A DNA stretch of 6,745 bases, from assembly GCA_002779595.1 (NCBI GenBank), contig PEWF01000090.1:1-6745 (forward strand), written 5' to 3'. Every line of letters starts with the position of its first letter. The stretch's first letter is position 1. Under the pieces are notes generated by a model that did no database searches, was not told the DNA's origin, and saw only the letters and a program-made list of their open reading frames with translations. Source of the DNA: an archaeon CG07_land_8_20_14_0_80_38_8 (GTDB lineage: Archaea > Nanobdellota > Nanobdellia > Tiddalikarchaeales > Tiddalikarchaeaceae). The position numbers were made by a program, and so were the translations under genes. Positions 4,244-6,745 of this stretch are shown piece by piece.

Positions 4244-6238
4244 ATGGGCAGGCTTGGTATTGTTTCAGTCATTGCAATCGTGTCAGCGCTGGCATTATTG
4301 TTTATTTTCCCTGAGCAAACAGTGGCGAATAATCAGGATAATGATTCCATTAATGATTTGAGGATTATAGGCGCGGATTCCGAGGGTTTCATACTTTACA
4401 ATGAAGGAAGCGAGGAAGTTAATGAAGTGCAGGTGATTATTGACAATGTACTGGTTGATTTCGAGCTGAACAATTACTTGAATCCTAAAAAGGGCGTTTT
4501 TGTCAAATTCAGCGAGAATTTTTACATGGGCGCTGACAGCAACATGACTATCATCCCTGTTAACAGTTCAGATTCAGGTAATTATTCAGGCAGTTCACTG
4601 CTTTATTATAATACTTTATGCGCAAATAGTAATTACTGCAGGAAAGCGTCTTTTGTTAATGATTCCTGCGAGTATTCAAGCCTGGCTGACGGCGAGCACT
4701 TCAACTGCTATAACACAACTGGTTGCGACAGCAATAATATTGGCAGCGAATTATGCGCTTGTTTAAGCGGCTCATGCGCTGACTCGTGCGGTAATCAGGT
4801 GTGCGAAGAGTGGGAGAATAATACTAACTGCATTGAGGACTGCACTGGCTGCAGCGAGTCATGGGATAACTGCACTTCTCCGGATGTGTGGTTCTGGGGC
4901 GCGATAAAATATGATAATACTAATGTGTGCGCGTGCTGCGGTGATGACGGAGTATTGGACAATTTTGAGAATAATTCATTAATCTGCACAAACGGCAACA
5001 TTATTACTGACAGGGATAATTTGAAGCCTTCAACTTTTGATTCTGGGGCTATTAACAGAATTTCAGGAAAGGGTGCGTGCGAATCAGCAGGTTATTCATG
5101 GTTTTCCTCCTCTTCCGCGAATTACAGTTCAACTAATATTATTCTTGACAGTTTCACCAGCGCGTTCAGTTTGTTCACTGCTGACATGGACAATGACGGG
5201 GACAATGACATCATTGCAACTAATTATATCAGCAGCATTATCTGGTGGGAGAATAATAATAGTAATTGGGTTAAGCACATTATTGATTCAAGTTATTTGA
5301 AATTAGTTGACATTTACGTAATTGACATGGACAATGACGGGGACATGGACGTGTTAAGCGTTTCTGAAAGCCAGGACAGCATGTTCTGGTGGGAGAATTA
5401 TGACGGAAAGGGAACTGAGTGGAATAAGACAGTTGTTTACACTTTACTGGACGGGGCGAGCAGTGTTTACTCTGCTGACATGGACAATGACTGGGACAAT
5501 GACATCATTGCAACTGGAGGGGAGGGCAATACGATTAACTGGTTTGAAAATCTTGACAGCAAAGGACATGGGTGGGCTAATCACTTGGTTGAGGATTTCT
5601 TCTATGATGCGAGTGAATTGGCAGCTGCTGACATAGACAATGACGGCAGAAATGACGTTATTGCAGGCGCTGCTGATTCTGACCAGATTGCGTGGTGGAA
5701 TGGGACAAATAATACCTGGAATAAGAATTTAATCAGCAGTGAATTCAATAATATTAAGGATTTGGAAGTTATTGACCTGGACAATGACGGGGATTATGAT
5801 GTTATCGGAACTTCTTTTTATGGAAATTTTGTTGCTTGGATGGAGAATGACAACCTTAACTGGACAAAGCACGTGATTACTGATGATTTGTTCTCCGCGG
5901 GTGAATTGGCAGCTGCTGACATGGACAATGATGGGGATTATGATGTTATAAGCAATTCTTTCCACAACGGCGAAGTCACATTATTCGAAAACCACAACGG
6001 CGAATGGCAGGAGCATGAAATCAGCACTGGTTTTAAGAATAGTTTCGGATTAGCAGCTGCTGATTTGGACAATGACGGGGATTATGATGTTATCGGAACT
6101 TCTTACGCGAATAATACTCTTGCATGGTGGGAGAATTACGCAGTCAACGGAGTTAACGGCCCGTGCTGCGGTGATGACGGAGTGCTTGACAATTTTTACA
6201 CTTCAGATAGTTCATGCGCTAACGGAACAATTATTTAA
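4244..6238 (+). CDS. Secreted Cys-rich FG-GAP/VCBS beta-propeller surface protein
   Basis: A 664-residue protein. Residues 1-28 look like a signal peptide (hydrophobic core at about 5-22, possible cleavage after TVA at 28). Residues 36-115 form a beta-rich domain. Residues 125-255 are Cys-rich, including C182-GNQV-C187-x8-C196-x3-C200, a pattern typical of surface proteins, and a CCGDDGVLDNF module from 231. Residues 300-635 hold seven FG-GAP/VCBS-type repeats, whose calcium loops (DxDNDGDxD type) begin at D314, D361, D412, D463, D511, D559 and D607. Each is followed by hydrophobic strands and usually a WWEN motif. Seven repeats of 47-51 residues imply one seven-bladed propeller. A second CCGDDGVLDNF module (from 641) ends the protein abruptly at 664. 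There are 17 N-x-S/T sequons, so it may be N-glycosylated. No lipobox or C-terminal anchor is seen. Probably an extracellular binding or adhesion protein; the ligand is unknown. Confidence 0.88.
   Translation: MGRLGIVSVIAIVSALALLFIFPEQTVANNQDNDSINDLRIIGADSEGFILYNEGSEEVNEVQVIIDNVLVDFELNNYLNPKKGVFVKFSENFYMGADSNMTIIPVNSSDSGNYSGSSLLYYNTLCANSNYCRKASFVNDSCEYSSLADGEHFNCYNTTGCDSNNIGSELCACLSGSCADSCGNQVCEEWENNTNCIEDCTGCSESWDNCTSPDVWFWGAIKYDNTNVCACCGDDGVLDNFENNSLICTNGNIITDRDNLKPSTFDSGAINRISGKGACESAGYSWFSSSSANYSSTNIILDSFTSAFSLFTADMDNDGDNDIIATNYISSIIWWENNNSNWVKHIIDSSYLKLVDIYVIDMDNDGDMDVLSVSESQDSMFWWENYDGKGTEWNKTVVYTLLDGASSVYSADMDNDWDNDIIATGGEGNTINWFENLDSKGHGWANHLVEDFFYDASELAAADIDNDGRNDVIAGAADSDQIAWWNGTNNTWNKNLISSEFNNIKDLEVIDLDNDGDYDVIGTSFYGNFVAWMENDNLNWTKHVITDDLFSAGELAAADMDNDGDYDVISNSFHNGEVTLFENHNGEWQEHEISTGFKNSFGLAAADLDNDGDYDVIGTSYANNTLAWWENYAVNGVNGPCCGDDGVLDNFYTSDSSCANGTII
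4932..4953 (+). repeat. 22-bp direct repeat, copy 1 (CCGDDG module)
   Basis: This 22-bp stretch is identical to 6162-6183. It encodes the start of the CCGDDGVLDNF module before the propeller. After the identical core the two copies share GACAATTTT and then diverge. Confidence 0.85.
5178..5221 (+). repeat. 44-bp repeat, copy 1 (propeller blade 1 calcium loop)
   Basis: It matches 5472-5515 at 43 of 44 positions. The single difference (G at 5198, T at 5492) changes the loop Gly to Trp in the second copy. It is coding sequence for the calcium loop and the following strand. Confidence 0.85.
5472..5515 (+). repeat. 44-bp repeat, copy 2 (propeller blade 3 calcium loop)
   Basis: Partner of 5178-5221 with one mismatch, which places Trp417 where the other DNDG-type loops have Gly. 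Such identity at synonymous positions suggests recent duplication or gene conversion between blades. Confidence 0.85.
5613..5634 (+). repeat. 22-bp direct repeat, copy 1 (entry to blade 4 loop)
   Basis: Identical to 5901-5922. Both encode the GELAAAD/SELAAAD segment leading into a calcium loop. Confidence 0.8.
5778..5816 (+). repeat. 39-bp perfect repeat, copy 1 (blade 5)
   Basis: Identical to 6066-6104 over 39 bases. Both encode DNDGDYDVIGTS. The copies are 288 bp apart, exactly two repeat units of 48 residues. Confidence 0.85.
5901..5922 (+). repeat. 22-bp direct repeat, copy 2 (entry to blade 6 loop)
   Basis: Partner of 5613-5634, also 288 bp (two blades) downstream. Confidence 0.8.
6066..6104 (+). 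repeat. 39-bp perfect repeat, copy 2 (blade 7)
   Basis: Partner of 5778-5816. Together with the 22-bp pair at the same 288-bp distance, it suggests that blades 4-5 and 6-7 arose as a two-blade duplication. Confidence 0.85.
6162..6183 (+). repeat. 22-bp direct repeat, copy 2 (C-terminal CCGDDG module)
   Basis: Identical to 4932-4953. The second module runs only about 24 residues before the TAA stop, while the first continues into linker sequence and the propeller. Confidence 0.85.
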
Positions 6239-6252
6239 AAATATATTTTTAA
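6235..6252 (+). promoter_or_regulatory. 18-bp palindrome with TATA-like sequence before mgtE
   Basis: TTAAAAATATATTTTTAA is a perfect palindrome that contains the stop codon of the propeller gene. Its right half (TTTTTAA) is centred about 30 nt before the mgtE ATG at 6279, matching the box spacing of the other genes. It may be the mgtE promoter; a regulator site is possible but unsupported. Confidence 0.4.
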
Positions 6253-6261
6253 GCAGTGAAT

Positions 6262-6277
6262 CTCTCTTTTTTATTTT
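6262..6277 (+). terminator. Possible oligo-T terminator after the propeller gene
   Basis: A pyrimidine tract with T6 then T4 lies 24 nt after the propeller stop and just before the mgtE start. It could end the propeller transcript. No stem-loop is seen, so the call is weak. Confidence 0.3.
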
Positions 6278-6278
6278 A

Positions 6279-6745
6279 ATGGATGTGTTTGACAATAATT
6301 TCAAGGAAATATTCATTTCGCAGATTGTTTCAATAACCGGCGGATTATTTGCAGGCGTACTGCTTGCGGTTTTCACAGACCAAATACTGCTGATTCCGGG
6401 AATGTTAATCATTCTTCCGGGTTTTCTTGAAATGAGGGGCAACATCAGCGGTTCGTTCTCTTCAAGGCTAAGTTCAGGCTTATTTCTTAAAATTATTAAT
6501 CCGAAAAAAGTTAATTCAAAAATTATTTCCGGCAACTTAATTGCATCATTCACTCTTGCAATTATTGTGTCTCTCATCCTTGGATTGATTGGTTTCTTAT
6601 TCAACTTATTAATTTTCAAGGTTATGACTGTGAAAATTATTTTAATACCTTTGATTGCAGCAATTATTGCAAATGGTGTGGAAATACCGCTAGCACTTTT
6701 TGCAACGCTTTACTTGTTCAGGAAAGGGCATGACCCTAACAACAT
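6279..6745 (+). CDS. mgtE: MgtE-type divalent cation transporter, 3' end beyond window
   Basis: The frame is open from the ATG to the window end: 155 codons, incomplete. Hydrophobic segments at about 13-33, 38-52, 92-117 and 123-150 alternate with the conserved membrane-domain motifs of the MgtE/SLC41 family (PF01769): LLIPGMLIILPGFLEMRGN at about 38-56, followed by ISGSFSSRLSSGL at 57-69, and RKGHDPNN at about 147-154. The protein starts directly with the membrane domain. It lacks the N and CBS regulatory domains of bacterial MgtE and so resembles the short archaeal forms, some of which carry two tandem MgtE membrane domains. It probably conducts Mg2+ or a related divalent cation across the cytoplasmic membrane. 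No Shine-Dalgarno motif is seen; a TATA-like sequence lies about 30 nt upstream. The gene starts 40 bp after the propeller gene, but their functions seem unrelated. Confidence 0.88.
   Translation, partial: MDVFDNNFKEIFISQIVSITGGLFAGVLLAVFTDQILLIPGMLIILPGFLEMRGNISGSFSSRLSSGLFLKIINPKKVNSKIISGNLIASFTLAIIVSLILGLIGFLFNLLIFKVMTVKIILIPLIAAIIANGVEIPLALFATLYLFRKGHDPNN

Noticed and set aside
5178..6104. Repeats resembling a tandem or CRISPR-like array
   Set aside because: The spacing is about 144-153 bp in one open frame and every unit encodes a calcium loop plus propeller strands, so these are protein-domain repeats.
6212..6619. 135-codon minus-strand reading frame
   Set aside because: It lies opposite the mgtE start, whose plus-strand product matches a known membrane family. 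The minus product looks like nothing and has no promoter support.
1..6745. tRNA, rRNA, transposase, integrase, CRISPR-Cas or restriction genes
   Set aside because: None was recognised on either strand. The Cas4-like domain at 2751-4148 belongs to the TM0106-type fusion and has no Cas neighbours.

Overview
This AT-rich window (22% G+C in the first 300 bases, higher in the rest) looks like a piece of an archaeal chromosome, most probably from a small-genome DPANN-type lineage such as Woesearchaeota or Pacearchaeota. Three things point there. Most starts lack a Shine-Dalgarno motif and instead have a TATA-like box about 26-31 nt upstream, as expected for leaderless archaeal transcripts. There is a small histone-fold-like protein. 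There is a secreted, Cys-rich, Asn-rich VCBS/FG-GAP protein with CCGDDG modules, a type I associate with these archaea. The lineage is an inference; no rRNA or other marker gene is present.

Left edge (1-293, minus): the N-terminal part of a ribbon-helix-helix-like protein that runs off the window, in DNA clearly more AT-rich than the rest. Left block (390-2255, minus): three same-strand genes about 20-40 bp apart. In transcription order they are a YpjD-type MazG nucleotide pyrophosphohydrolase, a DUF362 protein with a C-terminal two-cluster ferredoxin domain, and a small histone-fold/coiled-coil protein. The MazG gene appears to be frameshifted near its 3' end: the family's conserved RDKDRW tail is intact in another frame.

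Middle (2292-4148): a TspO/MBR membrane protein (plus) is divergent from the MazG gene across only 36 bp. Its end overlaps by 21 bp, convergently, with a TM0106-type nuclease (minus). That nuclease combines a Fe-S RecB/Cas4-like PD-(D/E)XK domain, a helix-hairpin-helix and a DEDD RNase H-like exonuclease domain.

Right block (4244-6745, plus): a 664-residue secreted surface protein with a probable seven-bladed calcium-binding beta-propeller, flanked by two copies of a Cys module. It is followed by the first 155 codons of an archaeal MgtE-type divalent cation channel, cut by the window end.

I see no tRNA, rRNA, CRISPR array, transposase or integrase. The best leads are the MazG frameshift, the histone-like coiled-coil protein, the repeat structure of the propeller gene with its abrupt C-terminal module, and the uniform leaderless promoter geometry. 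I see no convincing new multi-gene defence or mobile system.
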